The notes beneath the pieces are model-generated. The model had not been told where the DNA came from and searched no databases. It worked only from the letters and a program-made list of their open reading frames with translations. The position numbers and the translations under genes were made by a program. 64,000 bases of DNA from Nonomuraea sp. NBC_00507 (GTDB lineage Bacteria > Actinomycetota > Actinomycetes > Streptosporangiales > Streptosporangiaceae). The DNA lies in contig NZ_CP107853.1 of the NCBI RefSeq assembly GCF_036013525.1, positions 11,222,001 to 11,286,000 of the forward strand. Reading direction: 5' to 3'. Below, in pieces: positions 35,632 to 48,175 of this stretch (positions are counted from its first letter, which is position 1; the number at the start of each line of letters is the position of its first letter).

Positions 35632-36672
35632 TCACGCCATCCCCAGCTCGCGCTTGAAGGCGGCCATGGTCTCCTCCACGGTGGCGTGCGAGGTGTAGCC
35701 GGCCGCGTTGTGGTGCCCGCCGCCGCCCAGCGCCGCGCACGCGGCGGCCACGTCGGCGGTGCCCTTGGACCTGGTGGACACCTGCCAGGCGCCCTGGTCG
35801 TCCTCTTTGAGCACCACCGCCACCTCGGCCTCGTCGGTGCGCCGCACGATGTCGATGATGCCCTCGAGCTCGGCGTACGGCAGCCCGTACGCGGCCCGGT
35901 CCACCCGCGTCACGTACGTCCACACCAGCCCGCCCTCCAGCATCACCCGGTCCAGCGCGGCCGACAGCACCTTGAGGTAGCCGAACGGCGAGCGGTCCCA
36001 CAGCTCGCGGGCGATCTCGTCGGTACGCAGCCCCGTCGCCACGAGCCTGGCCGCCATCTGGTGCACGGCAGGCGTGGTCGAGGAGTGGCGGAAGGAGCCG
36101 GTGTCGGTCACGAGGCCCGCGTACAGGCACGTGGCGATGTCCCGGTCGAGTCGGCCGCCCAGCCGGTAGATGAGCTGTTCGGCCAGCATCGCGGTGGCGG
36201 CGGCCTTGGCGTCGATGAGCGCGAGCGTGCCGAATCCGGCGTTGGACGGGTGGTGGTCCACCACGATGACCTCGCGCGCCCTGGCGGTGTTGTCGCTGAG
36301 CGGCCCCAGCCGTTCGAACGTCGAGGAGTCGAACGAGATCACCAGCTCCGGCGCGGCGGGGAACTCCTCCGGCGGCACCAGCATCTCCTGCCCGGGCAGG
36401 AACCGCAGCAGCCGCGGCACCTCGAACGGCCGGTCGCCGAACGACGCCGCGACGCGCTTGCCCATCGACCGCAGCACGAAGGCCACGGCCAGCATCGAGC
36501 CGAGCGCGTCACCGTCGGGCGTCACGTGGCAGACCAGGGCGACCTCGTCGGCCTGGTCGATCAGGTGCAGCGCCCGGTTCCAGGCGCTCTCCGGTATCGT
36601 GCCGCCGCCGACGCCGTTGCGGGACTCAAGGCGTGCCGGCCGGTCGGCCCGGTCTCTGACGTCGGGCGTCAC
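35632..36672 (-). CDS. DHH-family phosphoesterase (NrnA/bifunctional oligoribonuclease-PAP phosphatase type)
   Basis: The 346-residue protein has the DHH metal motifs: TPDGDALGS, a later D in [14 protein letters not shown] and the terminal DHHA1 GGGHHNAAG. NrnA-like enzymes degrade very short RNAs and 3'-phosphoadenosine-5'-phosphate or cyclic dinucleotide products. The GTG start overlaps the rbfA stop in GTGA (36669-36672). It is between rbfA and truB, the usual actinobacterial position. Confidence 0.92.
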   Translation of the reverse strand: MTPDVRDRADRPARLESRNGVGGGTIPESAWNRALHLIDQADEVALVCHVTPDGDALGSMLAVAFVLRSMGKRVAASFGDRPFEVPRLLRFLPGQEMLVPPEEFPAAPELVISFDSSTFERLGPLSDNTARAREVIVVDHHPSNAGFGTLALIDAKAAATAMLAEQLIYRLGGRLDRDIATCLYAGLVTDTGSFRHSSTTPAVHQMAARLVATGLRTDEIARELWDRSPFGYLKVLSAALDRVMLEGGLVWTYVTRVDRAAYGLPYAELEGIIDIVRRTDEAEVAVVLKEDDQGAWQVSTRSKGTADVAAACAALGGGGHHNAAGYTSHATVEETMAAFKRELGMA

Positions 36673-37115
36673 GCCGGCTCGTCCTCGTCCTCGCCCTCGT
36701 CGGGCTTCCGGTAAGGATCCGCGTCGCCCGCGTACGCCGCCTCCTTGGCCTGGCGCGCCACCTCGGCGTCTCGCGCCCGGGCGGCGTTGATGAGCTCGTC
36801 GAGGTGGCGGGCGCTGTCGGGCAGCGGGTCGTGCTTGAAGGCGAGCGTCGGGGCGAAGCGCACGCCGGTCTGGCGGCCGACTTCGGAGCGGAGGATCCCC
36901 TTGGCGCTCTCCAGGGCGGCCGCGCTGTCGGCGCGCTCGGCCTCGGAGCCGAACACCGTGTAGAAGACCGTCGCCTCCCGCAGGTCAGCGGTGACGCGCG
37001 TGTCGGTCACGGTGACGAAGCCCAGGCGCGGATCCTTGATCCGGCGCTCCAGCATCTCAGCGACGATCTGCTGGATGCGGTCGGCGAGCTTGCGCGCTCG
37101 TGCGGCATCCACCAT
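36669..37115 (-). CDS. rbfA: 30S ribosome-binding factor
   Basis: RbfA assists 16S rRNA maturation. The 148-residue protein has the KH-like core ([18 protein letters not shown] ... [18 protein letters not shown]) and an acidic C-terminal tail. The ATG at 37115 follows GGGGAG. It overlaps the DHH gene by four bases. Confidence 0.94.
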   Translation of the reverse strand: MVDAARARKLADRIQQIVAEMLERRIKDPRLGFVTVTDTRVTADLREATVFYTVFGSEAERADSAAALESAKGILRSEVGRQTGVRFAPTLAFKHDPLPDSARHLDELINAARARDAEVARQAKEAAYAGDADPYRKPDEGEDEDEPA

Positions 37116-37154
37116 GTTCGCTCCCCCTCACGCACGACCTGGCCGTGCTGTCGT

Positions 37155-37451
37155 TCAATCTTCGTCGGTGTAGAGCCGCTGCCTGGCCGACAGCAGCTCG
37201 ATCTCAGGGCGGAAGGCCACCATCCGCTCGCAGGCGTCCATCACCTCTTTGCAGTTGCCCGCGGAGGCGGAGATCACCGCGACGCCGATCTCAGCCCTGC
37301 GATGCAGGTCGAGATGACCGGTCTCGGCCACCGCGATGCTGGGATAACGTCGCTGCAGCTCGGCGATCAGAGGCCGGACGGCAGAGCGCTTCTGCTTCAG
37401 CGAACGCACGTCGCCGAGCAGGATGTCCAGGGTCAGAGCACCCACATACAT
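37155..37451 (-). CDS. DUF503 (YlxP-like) protein
   Basis: The 98-residue protein has the family start MYVGALTLDILLGDVRSLKQKRS and a ferredoxin-like alpha/beta pattern. YlxP proteins are encoded between infB and rbfA in many bacteria and are thought to take part in ribosome or RNA metabolism; the exact role is not known. The gene sits 39 bp before rbfA and 120 bp after infB. Confidence 0.9.
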   Translation of the reverse strand: MYVGALTLDILLGDVRSLKQKRSAVRPLIAELQRRYPSIAVAETGHLDLHRRAEIGVAVISASAGNCKEVMDACERMVAFRPEIELLSARQRLYTDED

Positions 37452-37571
37452 TGTTGGCTACCACCGCTTGGCCTGGTGTGGTGAACGCACGGGCGGCCTG
37501 CTGCGGTGGGGACCAGGCCAGGACGTGCGAGAGGCGCCCGGCGGATGTCCCGCCGGGCGCCATGCCGCGTG

Positions 37572-40781
<3,210 letters not shown>

Positions 40782-40906
40782 TGCACTCCCTTACTCGGCC
40801 CGGGAGGCTGGCTGTGCCGTCCGGACCGTCGCTACCTTGACGTCTTCATCGCCGCGTGCTCATCAGGCGCTCATAGCAATCTGACTCCGCCCATCAACTC
40901 GGCGTC

Positions 40907-41206
40907 CTACATGACATTTCGTGGTTCTCCCTCTAGGTGTGCCCGCACACTCGAGACGTCGAGCGGTCCCGGCACGCGAAACGCGCGTGGAAACGCCCGG
41001 CGCCGCTCGGCGAGCTCCAGACAGCTCAAGGACGGATGCAGCGACGCACCCCGGCCAGGAAGCCGTCCTCGCAGGTCAGGGACCACATGGTCCTCGACCT
41101 TCACCAGGCGGAGCAGCTCGGACTTAGCCGTGCGAACCCTGCAGCCCACACAGGTGCGCTGTGGGCCCGCTTGGCCACCATATTCCAGCTTACCGTGTTG
41201 ACGCAT
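40907..41206 (-). CDS. ylxR: YlxR-family (DUF448) nucleic-acid-binding protein
   Basis: The 99-residue protein shows the DUF448 motif [21 protein letters not shown] and the GRG-type basic loop. YlxR proteins bind nucleic acid and have been linked to rnpB regulation and RNase P. It starts at the ATG at 41206 and overlaps the end of nusA by 17 bp; infB follows. Confidence 0.93.
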   Translation of the reverse strand: MRQHGKLEYGGQAGPQRTCVGCRVRTAKSELLRLVKVEDHVVPDLRGRLPGRGASLHPSLSCLELAERRRAFPRAFRVPGPLDVSSVRAHLEGEPRNVM

Positions 41207-42194
41207 CTACGGAACCGGCGGCATCTTCCGCTTGGGTGTCGGGCCGGATGTCGATCCGCCATCCCGTGAGCCGTGCGGCAAGCCGGGCATTCTGCCCCTC
41301 TTTCCCGATGGCCAGCGACAGCTGGTAGTCGGGCACCGTCACTCTCGCGACACGCCCCTCCAAATCGAGAACCTCGACATGGGAAACGCGTGCGGGCGAC
41401 AGGGCATTCCCGACGAACTCCGCCGGATCCTCCGACCAGTCGATGATGTCGATCTTCTCGCCGTGAAGCTCCGTCATCACGTTGCGCACGCGCGAGCCCA
41501 TCGGCCCGATGCACGCGCCCTTGGCGTTGACGCCGGGCTTGCGCGACCTGACGGCGATCTTCGTACGGTGCCCGGCCTCACGCGCCACCGCGGCGATCTC
41601 CACGGTGGCGTCGGCGATCTCCGGGACCTCCAGCGCGAACAGCTTCTTCACCAGCCCGGGATGCGTGCGCGACAAGGTGATCGAGGGGCCCTTGTGGCCC
41701 TTCTTCACCTGCACCACGTAGGCGCGGATGCGCTCGCCGTGCACGTATTCCTCGCCGGGGACCTGCTCGGCGTGCGGCAGCACGGCCTCGACCTTGCCCA
41801 GGTCGATCAGCACCACGCGGGGGTCCTTGCCCTGCTGGATGACGCCGGAGACCAGCTCACCCTCCCGGCTGGCGAACTCACCGAAGTTGATCTCGTCTTC
41901 GGCGTCGCGCAGCTGCTGCAGGATGACCTGCTTGGCGGTGGTGGCGGCGATCCTGCTGAAGTTGTTGGGCGTGTCGTCGAACTCCCTGACGACGTCGCCC
42001 TCCTCGTCGAGCTCGGCCGCCCAGATGGTCACGTGACCGCTGCCCCTGTCGAGCTCGGCACGCGCCTTGGAGGCCGCGCCCTCGGTCCGGAAGTATGCGA
42101 TCAGCAGCGCGTCCTCGATCGCCTTGACCACCAGGTCGAAGGAGATGTCCTTTTCACGTTCCAGGCTGCGCAGGACGCTCATGTCGATGTCCAC
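41190..42194 (-). CDS. nusA: Transcription termination/antitermination protein NusA
   Basis: The 334-residue protein has the N-terminal RNAP-binding domain ([20 protein letters not shown]), S1 ([22 protein letters not shown]) and two KH domains ([32 protein letters not shown]). It lacks the extra C-terminal acidic repeats of proteobacteria, as expected for actinobacteria. It is 12 bp downstream of rimP and overlaps ylxR. Confidence 0.96.
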   Translation of the reverse strand: MDIDMSVLRSLEREKDISFDLVVKAIEDALLIAYFRTEGAASKARAELDRGSGHVTIWAAELDEEGDVVREFDDTPNNFSRIAATTAKQVILQQLRDAEDEINFGEFASREGELVSGVIQQGKDPRVVLIDLGKVEAVLPHAEQVPGEEYVHGERIRAYVVQVKKGHKGPSITLSRTHPGLVKKLFALEVPEIADATVEIAAVAREAGHRTKIAVRSRKPGVNAKGACIGPMGSRVRNVMTELHGEKIDIIDWSEDPAEFVGNALSPARVSHVEVLDLEGRVARVTVPDYQLSLAIGKEGQNARLAARLTGWRIDIRPDTQAEDAAGSVDASTR

Positions 42195-42206
42195 GGCGGC
42201 TCCCCC

Positions 42207-42692
42207 TTAGCCTTCGTCGCCGTCGACGTCGTCGATCCGGCGGAACTCCACCTGCACCCGTCCCCGGGCCAGGTCTTCGTAATCAAGCCGGCGTGCGGCG
42301 CCCGCGATGTCGAGGTCGACGCCGCTCTCGTCCGCCGCCGTGATCCGGCCCTCCACCACGGTGCCGTCTCGCATTTCGGCCTTCACCAGGCGTTTGGCAG
42401 CACGCCGCCAGTGGCGCGGCTCGGTGAGAGGGCGGTCGACACCCGGCGAGGAGACCTCCAGCGTGTAAGCCGCCTGGCCCATCGCGTCGTCGTCGTCCAA
42501 CGCCGCGGAGACGGCCTGGCTCACGTCGGCCACGTCGTCGAGGCTCACGCCGCCGTCGCGATCGACGATCACGCGCAGCAACCGTCTCTTGCCTGCCTGG
42601 GTGACCGTGATGTCCTCCAGGTCGAGACCCTCCGCGCTGACCAAGGGCTCCAGGAGCTTTATCAGGTGGTCGCGGGATGATGCGCTGCCCAT
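42207..42692 (-). CDS. rimP: Ribosome maturation factor RimP
   Basis: The 161-residue protein (LLEPLVSAEGLDLEDITV ... LEVSSPGVDRPLTEPRHW) is needed for 30S assembly. The ATG at 42692 is chosen because GGGGAGG stands just upstream; an ATG seven codons earlier (42713) would bury this ribosome site in coding sequence. It heads the rimP-nusA-ylxR-infB operon and is divergent from a lipoprotein gene. Confidence 0.95.
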   Translation of the reverse strand: MGSASSRDHLIKLLEPLVSAEGLDLEDITVTQAGKRRLLRVIVDRDGGVSLDDVADVSQAVSAALDDDDAMGQAAYTLEVSSPGVDRPLTEPRHWRRAAKRLVKAEMRDGTVVEGRITAADESGVDLDIAGAARRLDYEDLARGRVQVEFRRIDDVDGDEG

Positions 42693-42912
42693 ATCGACCT
42701 CCCCTATTGTCATGTCTCAGCCGGGCGGACCTCGCCTCTGGCTCTCCGCCGCCTGGCCGCACAGCCAGCGACGACAGTTGACACCCTATCTGTATGAGGG
42801 CACGAAAAGAGCGCCACTCGTCTCGGCCGAATGGCGAGCGTCACCGACAGCGATCGCGGGCAGGAGCCCGTACGATGCTATCCGGGTCCCGTAATACTGG
42901 AGGTTCCTGTCC

Positions 42913-43398
42913 GTGCGTCCGCGTCACCTCTCCCGGCGGGTCTTGCTGGCGGGCGGAGCGGCCGCTCTCACCGCCTGCAACGCCTCCGGCCCGCCGCAGC
43001 CACCCGCCCAGGCCCCGGACTCCCCCGAGACGCTCCTGCTGAAAGGCTTGATCGCCGAGAAAGAGCGGACGATCGCCCTTTATTCCTCCCTGATCGCGGG
43101 AGGGGCGCAGAAGCTGGTTCCCTTCAGGGACCGCCACCAGGCCCATCTGGACGAGCTGCGCAAGCACGTCAAGGCCACCGCCTCGGCCCCTGCGAGATTG
43201 TCCGCCTCGGGCTCCGCGACGCCGTCCGCCACCGCCACGCCGAAGACGTCGCTGTCGCGGCTGCGCGACCTCGAGCGCAAGGCCGCGGCGCTGCGAGCCC
43301 GCCAGCTCGCGAGCGTCTCGCCCGGGATGGCCCAGCTCATCGCCAGCATCGGCGCCTGCGAGGCCGCCCACGCCGCCGCCCTGCCGAGGTCCCTGTGA
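42913..43398 (+). CDS. Tat-type lipoprotein, small, ferritin-like partner
   Basis: The 161-residue protein starts with a twin-arginine-like signal (SRRVLLAGGAAALTAC) with lipobox Cys22, so it should be lipid-anchored outside the membrane. The rest is helical with an Ala/Ser/Thr/Pro-rich linker; I see no named domain. The GTG at 42913 follows GGAGG. It overlaps the DUF4439 gene in GTGA, and the pair is the usual actinobacterial arrangement opposite rimP. Confidence 0.82.
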   Translation: MRPRHLSRRVLLAGGAAALTACNASGPPQPPAQAPDSPETLLLKGLIAEKERTIALYSSLIAGGAQKLVPFRDRHQAHLDELRKHVKATASAPARLSASGSATPSATATPKTSLSRLRDLERKAAALRARQLASVSPGMAQLIASIGACEAAHAAALPRSL

Positions 43399-43847
43399 AC
43401 GCCGGCGACGTCGAGAAGTTGCGCAAGGCGCTGGCCGCCGAGCACGCCGCGCTGTTCGCGTACGGGCTGCTGGGGGCGCGGACGTCCGGGTCGCTGCGGG
43501 ACAGGATGAGCGCGGCGTTCGACGCCCACCGGGCGCGCCGCGACCAGCTGCGGGGGTTCATCACGACGCGCGGCGGCCGGCCGATCGAGCCCGACGCGTC
43601 CTATGCGCTGCCGTTCTTCCCCTCCAACGCCACGCTGGCGGCCAAGCTGGCCGCGCACCTGGAGAGCGGTGTCACGGCCGCCTATCTGGAGCTGGCGGCC
43701 GCGCAGGATGTGTCGCTGCGCCGCTACGCCGCGCTGGCCATGCAGGAGGCGGTCACCCGGGCCTACTCCTTCCGGCCCGCCCAGCCGTCGGCGTTCCCCG
43801 GCATGCCGACCGCCGTCCCTTCGCCCACGCCGACCCCCTCCGGCTGA
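43395..43847 (+). CDS. DUF4439 ferritin-like protein
   Basis: The 150-residue helical protein matches the DUF4439 ferritin-like fold (LRKALAAEHAALFAYGLLGA ... AAYLELAAAQDVSLRRYA). It ends in a Pro/Thr/Ser tail. The typical metal ligands are not obvious apart from the E-H-A pair near the N-terminus. The GTG start at 43395 overlaps the stop of the lipoprotein gene, so translation is coupled. It is convergent with proS. Confidence 0.85.
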   Translation: MNAGDVEKLRKALAAEHAALFAYGLLGARTSGSLRDRMSAAFDAHRARRDQLRGFITTRGGRPIEPDASYALPFFPSNATLAAKLAAHLESGVTAAYLELAAAQDVSLRRYAALAMQEAVTRAYSFRPAQPSAFPGMPTAVPSPTPTPSG

Positions 43848-43944
43848 GTGTCACCGCACCACACCTCGCCGACGCGGGGTGGGCGGCACGGAAGGCGCGA
43901 CGGCCGGAGGACATGACGGCGCCGGGTCGGCGAGACGCCGTGCG

Positions 43945-43976
43945 GAGCGAGCCCGTGCCGCGGCAAGGGCTCGCTC
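43945..43976. terminator. Long hairpin between convergent DUF4439 and proS genes
   Basis: GAGCGAGCCC/GGGCTCGCTC form a perfect 10-bp outer stem. The loop itself folds (TGCC GC GGCA), so the whole makes one long stem with one mismatch. It is probably a bidirectional terminator. Confidence 0.65.
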
Positions 43977-43988
43977 AGGGCAGGGGTG

Positions 43989-45731
43989 TCAGGCGATGGC
44001 GGCGGTGACGCGGTCGGCGGCCTCGGCCAGCGGGATCTCCGACCTCTCGCCCGAGACCCGGTCCCGCAGCTCGACCAGGCCCTGCGACAGCCCGCGCCCG
44101 ACCACCACGATGGTCGGCACGCCCAGGAGCTCGGCGTCCTTGAACTTGACGCCAGGCGACACCTGCGGCCGGTCGTCCACCAGGACGCGGACACCGCGCG
44201 AGGCCAGCTCGCCGGCCAGCTCCAGCGCCGCCTCCACCTGGTTTTCCTTGCCGGTGCCGACGATGTGCACGTCGGCGGGCGCGACCTCGCGGGGCCACAC
44301 CAGGCCGAGCGGGTCGTGGGCCTGCTCGGCGATGACCGCCACGGCACGCGAGACGCCGATGCCGTAGGAGCCCATCGTGATGCGGATCGGCTTGCCGTCG
44401 GGGCCGAGCGCGTCGAGGCCGGCGGCGTCGGCGTATTTGCGGCCGAGCTGGAAGATGTGGCCGATCTCGATGCCCCGGTCGATGGACAGCTCCGCGCCGC
44501 AGCGAGGGCAGGGGTCGCCGGCGCGCACCTCGGCGGCCTCGATCGTGCCGTCAGGGGTGAAGTCGCGGCCTGCGACCACGTTGGCGGCGTGCTTGCCCGG
44601 CTCGTTGGCGCCGGTCACCCACGAGCTGCCGGTGACCACGCGCGGGTCGACGAGATAACGGATGCCCAGCTCACGCAGGACCTGCGGCCCGATGTAGCCG
44701 CGGACGAGCCCGGGGTGCCTGGCGAAGTCGGCGGCCTCGAAGATGGCGGGCTCGCCGGGCGCCAGCGCCGCCTCCAGGCGCTTGAAGTCCACCTCGCGGT
44801 CGCCGGGCACGCCGATCACCAGCGTCTCGATCTTGTCCGAGCCGGGCGTGGCGACCTTGACGACGACGTTCTTCAAGGTGTCGGCGGCGGTGACGGACAG
44901 GCCGTGGTGCTCGTTGACATAGGAGACGAGCGACTCGATGGTCGGGGTGTCCGGAGTGTCCATGACCCGCAGGGCCGGCGTGTCCTCGTAGGAACGGGCG
45001 GCCGGGGCGGGCGTGGTGACGGCCTCGGCGTTGGCCGCGTATCCACAGGAATGGCAGGCGACGAAGGTGTCCTCGCCGGTCGGCGTGGGCGCGAGGAACT
45101 CCTCCGAAGCCGACCCGCCCATGGCGCCCGACTGCGCGAACACGATCTTGTAGCGGATGCCGAGCCGGTCGAAGGTCCGGATGTAGGCCTCGCGGTGCTG
45201 CTCGTAGGAGCGCTTGAGCCCGTCGTCGTCGAGGTCGAAGGAGTAGGAGTCCTTCATGAGGAACTCGCGGCCCCGCAGGATGCCGGCCCGCGGCCGCGCC
45301 TCGTCGCGGTATTTCGTCTGGATCTGGTAAAGGGTGACCGGATAGTCCTTGTAGGAGGAGTATTCGCCCTTGACCATGTCGGTGAAGAGCTCCTCGTGCG
45401 TGGGCCCGAGGAGGTAGTCGGCGCCCTTGCGGTCCTGGAGCCTGAACAGCGTGTCGCCGTATTCGGTCCAGCGGCCGGTGGCCTCGTAATATTCGCGGGG
45501 CAGCAGGGCGGGGAAGAGCACCTCCTGGGCGCCCATCCGGTTCATCTCCTCGCGGACGATCCTGGTGACGTTTTCCAGCACCAGCTTGCCGAGGGGCAGC
45601 CAGGAGTAGATGCCGGGCGCCACGCGGCGGACGTAGCCGGCGCGGACCAGGAGCTTGTGGCTCGGCACTTCCGCGTCTGCCGGGTCGTCCCGCAGGGTGC
45701 GAAGAAACAACGACGACATGCGCAGCAACAC
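43989..45731 (-). CDS. proS: Prolyl-tRNA synthetase
   Basis: The 580-residue class II synthetase is of the bacterial type with the editing (INS) domain between motifs 2 and 3. Visible are motif 2 ([36 protein letters not shown]), CHSC in the inserted part, the motif 3 region GSYGIGVSR and the C-terminal anticodon domain. The GTG at 45731 follows AAGGAG at five bases; an ATG four codons later (45719) is an alternative. Confidence 0.96.
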   Translation of the reverse strand: MLLRMSSLFLRTLRDDPADAEVPSHKLLVRAGYVRRVAPGIYSWLPLGKLVLENVTRIVREEMNRMGAQEVLFPALLPREYYEATGRWTEYGDTLFRLQDRKGADYLLGPTHEELFTDMVKGEYSSYKDYPVTLYQIQTKYRDEARPRAGILRGREFLMKDSYSFDLDDDGLKRSYEQHREAYIRTFDRLGIRYKIVFAQSGAMGGSASEEFLAPTPTGEDTFVACHSCGYAANAEAVTTPAPAARSYEDTPALRVMDTPDTPTIESLVSYVNEHHGLSVTAADTLKNVVVKVATPGSDKIETLVIGVPGDREVDFKRLEAALAPGEPAIFEAADFARHPGLVRGYIGPQVLRELGIRYLVDPRVVTGSSWVTGANEPGKHAANVVAGRDFTPDGTIEAAEVRAGDPCPRCGAELSIDRGIEIGHIFQLGRKYADAAGLDALGPDGKPIRITMGSYGIGVSRAVAVIAEQAHDPLGLVWPREVAPADVHIVGTGKENQVEAALELAGELASRGVRVLVDDRPQVSPGVKFKDAELLGVPTIVVVGRGLSQGLVELRDRVSGERSEIPLAEAADRVTAAIA

Positions 45732-45822
45732 GGCTACTCCTTGTTCGAACCTGGATGGAGGCTTACAGGCTATCGAGTCGGGGCAGCCGCTCGCTCGGTG
45801 TTAAACCTCCGCCCCGGCGTCG

Positions 45823-46500
45823 TCAGATCGCCAAGGGTATCCAGCCGGCGACGAAGGCGGCCAGGCAGACCGTGAACACGCCGGCGAAGACCGCCGACAG
45901 GGCGAACGCGCGGACCCGGGCGCGGGCGTTCCTGCGCAAGACGAACACCAGCGCGACCGACAGCAGCCCGATGACCAGCGCGGGCAGCGGCCAGGACGAC
46001 TGCCCGCCGTCGATGAAGCCGGGTGTCGCGCGGTCCACGACGTCCGCGATCAGCACCGCGCCGACCGCGCCTGCCGCCAGGTCGCCCCAGACGTCGTCCC
46101 TGCGGGTGACGTACGCCAGCAGGCCCAGGCCGACAAGGAGGGCGAGCATCCAGTTGAGCCCGGCGGCGCTGCCGCCGATGACGTCGAAGGCCACAACGCC
46201 GCCGAGCGCCCCGGCTCCCAAGGCGGCGACCAGCGTGGACACGGCCGCCAGGAACGTGGTCAGCAACGCCCATCCGAACCCCGACGCGGTGACCCCGACG
46301 ACCAAGGACAGGGCGAGGTACGCGTACGGCTCGTAGACGTGGCCGAGCCATTCGGGTCCGCGGCCGGAGATGAGCATGCCGACGAGGCCGACCAGCAACC
46401 CTCCTGAGAAGGCCGCGACCAGATGGCGTTCGATGCAGCGCAGCCGACGGTCGTATTCGGCGAAGTCGGCGTACTCGATGGCGGTGTTGTTCATCTCCAT
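45823..46500 (-). CDS. Integral membrane protein of unknown function
   Basis: I do not recognise this 225-residue protein. After a 28-residue charged N-terminus it shows about seven hydrophobic segments, rich in Gly/Ala/Val, and a short Arg-rich loop (RRNARARVR) before the last helix. There are no active-site motifs. It is upstream of proS on the same strand (91-bp gap), but a functional link is not evident. Confidence 0.7.
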   Translation of the reverse strand: MEMNNTAIEYADFAEYDRRLRCIERHLVAAFSGGLLVGLVGMLISGRGPEWLGHVYEPYAYLALSLVVGVTASGFGWALLTTFLAAVSTLVAALGAGALGGVVAFDVIGGSAAGLNWMLALLVGLGLLAYVTRRDDVWGDLAAGAVGAVLIADVVDRATPGFIDGGQSSWPLPALVIGLLSVALVFVLRRNARARVRAFALSAVFAGVFTVCLAAFVAGWIPLAI

Positions 46501-46597
46501 TCCCTGGTCAAACCCTCCCCTGGCGACTTATAGGGATGACCGGGTTCAGATTATGCGACCGTACAGAAAAGGCAAATTTCGGTCATTACTTTACCAG

Positions 46598-46615
46598 AAC
46601 AAGCAATCGCTTGGT
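46598..46615. promoter_or_regulatory. TetR-type palindrome, site A
   Basis: AACAAGCAATCGCTTGGT, a close relative of three other 18-bp sites in the window (48136, 60486, 60631). It ends seven bases before the start of the acyl-CoA dehydrogenase gene, so repressor binding would block that promoter directly. Confidence 0.7.
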
Positions 46616-46621
46616 TAGCAT

Positions 46622-47572
46622 GTGTCCGTGTCGCTTCCCGATGAGCTCGGCGCCGTTGTCCGCGACTACCTCGCCGGCCGTCCCGGCGCGTCCTGGCCGG
46701 AGTTCGCGCGGGATGTGGGCGTCGCGGGGCTGATCGTGGCCGCGGAGCACGGAGGCGCGGGATGCGGGCCGGCCGAAATGGCGGCCGTGGCCGAGGAGCT
46801 GGGCCGGGTCCTGTCGCCGCATCCGTTCCTGCAGTCGGCGGTGATGGCCGTCGCGGCGGCCGCCGGGTGCGGGGCGTCCGACCTGCTGGAGGTGCTGGCC
46901 GAAGGGGCCGCGACCGCGACCGTGGTGCTGCCGGGTGACGGCGAGCTGCGACTGGAGGGGGAGCTGCTCACGGGGACGGTGCCGTACGCGCTGGAGGGCG
47001 AGCTGGTGCTGCTCTACGTCGACGGGCTGCTGGTCGAGGGGGTGCCCACGCGGCGGGAGCCGTACCCGACGATGGACGAGAGCCGGCCGTTGGCGCGGCT
47101 GGTCTTCGACGGCGTGCCGGTACGACGGCTCGGCGACGGCTCGGCGTGGACCCGCGTGCGGGACCTGGGCATCGCGGCGCTGGCCGCCGAACAGGTGGGC
47201 GGGGCGCAGCGCTGCCTGGAGATGGCGGTCGAGCACGCCAAGCGGCGGCACCAGTTCGGGCGGCCGATCGGGTCGTTTCAGGCGATCAAGCACAAGCTTG
47301 CCGACGTGCTGCTGCTCGTGGAGTCGGCCAGGTCGGCGGCCTCGGCGGCGGCGCGGGACGGGGTGTTCGCGGCGATCGCGGGGTCGTACTGCACGGAGGC
47401 CTATCTGGCGGCGGCGGGCGAGAACATCCAGGTCCACGGTGGGATCGGGATCACGTGGGAGCATCCGGCGCACCGCTACCTCAAGCGGGCCACGTCCGAC
47501 GCGCAGCTCTTCTGCCCGCCCCAGGCCCACCGCGCCCGGCTGGCGGCGCACCTCTTCGGGCCACCCGCCTGA
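46622..47572 (+). CDS. Acyl-CoA dehydrogenase-like protein
   Basis: The 316-residue protein is shorter than usual. The N-terminal helical domain and middle beta domain are abbreviated, and the C-terminal domain is complete: RHQFGRPIGSFQAIKHKLAD and GGIGITWEHPAHRYLKRA, the FAD/acyl-CoA contact region. Such proteins are often one half of heterotetrameric steroid-side-chain dehydrogenases. No partner acyl-CoA dehydrogenase is adjacent. The GTG start at 46622 lies right after a TetR-type palindrome, consistent with a leaderless message under that repressor. Confidence 0.83.
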   Translation: MSVSLPDELGAVVRDYLAGRPGASWPEFARDVGVAGLIVAAEHGGAGCGPAEMAAVAEELGRVLSPHPFLQSAVMAVAAAAGCGASDLLEVLAEGAATATVVLPGDGELRLEGELLTGTVPYALEGELVLLYVDGLLVEGVPTRREPYPTMDESRPLARLVFDGVPVRRLGDGSAWTRVRDLGIAALAAEQVGGAQRCLEMAVEHAKRRHQFGRPIGSFQAIKHKLADVLLLVESARSAASAAARDGVFAAIAGSYCTEAYLAAAGENIQVHGGIGITWEHPAHRYLKRATSDAQLFCPPQAHRARLAAHLFGPPA

Positions 47573-47595
47573 TCCCGGCCACCGGCCTGAGCGGG

Positions 47596-48081
47596 TCAGC
47601 CGCCCAGGAGTTCCTCCCAAGGGTGGCGGGTGTTGGTGCGGCGGGTCGTGTCGAGGGCCTCGGCCAGGCGCCAGAAGCCCGGCCGGGAGCGTACGGTGGC
47701 CCGGCCCATCGGGTCGATCGCGCGCAACTCGAACAGCACGCCCATCACGTCGAGCACGGCCGAGCCGCCGCTGCCCGGACCCGCCTCGGTGACGAGCGAG
47801 CCCTCGTAGTCGGGGTCCCGCACCTGCTCGGCCAGGAGTAAGGCCACCTCCGACGCGTAGGGCCCGTCGCGCCACTCGATGTGCCAGCTGTGATCGGACC
47901 CCCGCCACCAGGTCAGGTCGCGGCACGACTCGATGAAGTCCGCCTCGCTGGCCAGAGCGGCCATCACCCGGCCGAACGCCTCATACCGGCGGGCACTCGT
48001 GAGCGAGAGGCTGTCGTCGCCGTGATCGGGGACCGCCGCGTCCTTCGGCCGCCTCAGCGCGTGCTTTCGCTTCACAGGCAT
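47596..48081 (-). CDS. Hypothetical protein
   Basis: A 161-residue protein without a domain I can name. It has a basic N-terminus (PVKRKHALRRPKD), Trp-rich segments (LTWWRGSDHSWHIEWRDG) and no signal or membrane segment. It is convergent with the acyl-CoA dehydrogenase gene (23-bp gap) and divergent from the operon at 48176. Confidence 0.65.
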   Translation of the reverse strand: MPVKRKHALRRPKDAAVPDHGDDSLSLTSARRYEAFGRVMAALASEADFIESCRDLTWWRGSDHSWHIEWRDGPYASEVALLLAEQVRDPDYEGSLVTEAGPGSGGSAVLDVMGVLFELRAIDPMGRATVRSRPGFWRLAEALDTTRRTNTRHPWEELLGG

Positions 48082-48135
48082 CCACTCTGATCGCGCCCGC
48101 GCCCTTCCCGCAAGTGTTCGCTGCTGATACGCTCT

Positions 48136-48153
48136 ACCAAGCGAGCGCTTGGT
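48136..48153. promoter_or_regulatory. TetR-type palindrome, site B (perfect)
   Basis: ACCAAGCGAGCGCTTGGT: 8-bp arms with a 2-base centre, perfectly symmetric. It lies 22 bp upstream of the ATG of the LLM monooxygenase operon. Confidence 0.75.
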
Positions 48154-48175
48154 TTCCTACTGTGCCGGAGGCGCG

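Noticed and set aside
46598..46615. KstR2 binding site
   Set aside because: KstR2 sites have CAAG and CTTG two bases apart; here they are six apart (CAAGC-N4-GCTTG), so a different TetR-type protein is more likely.
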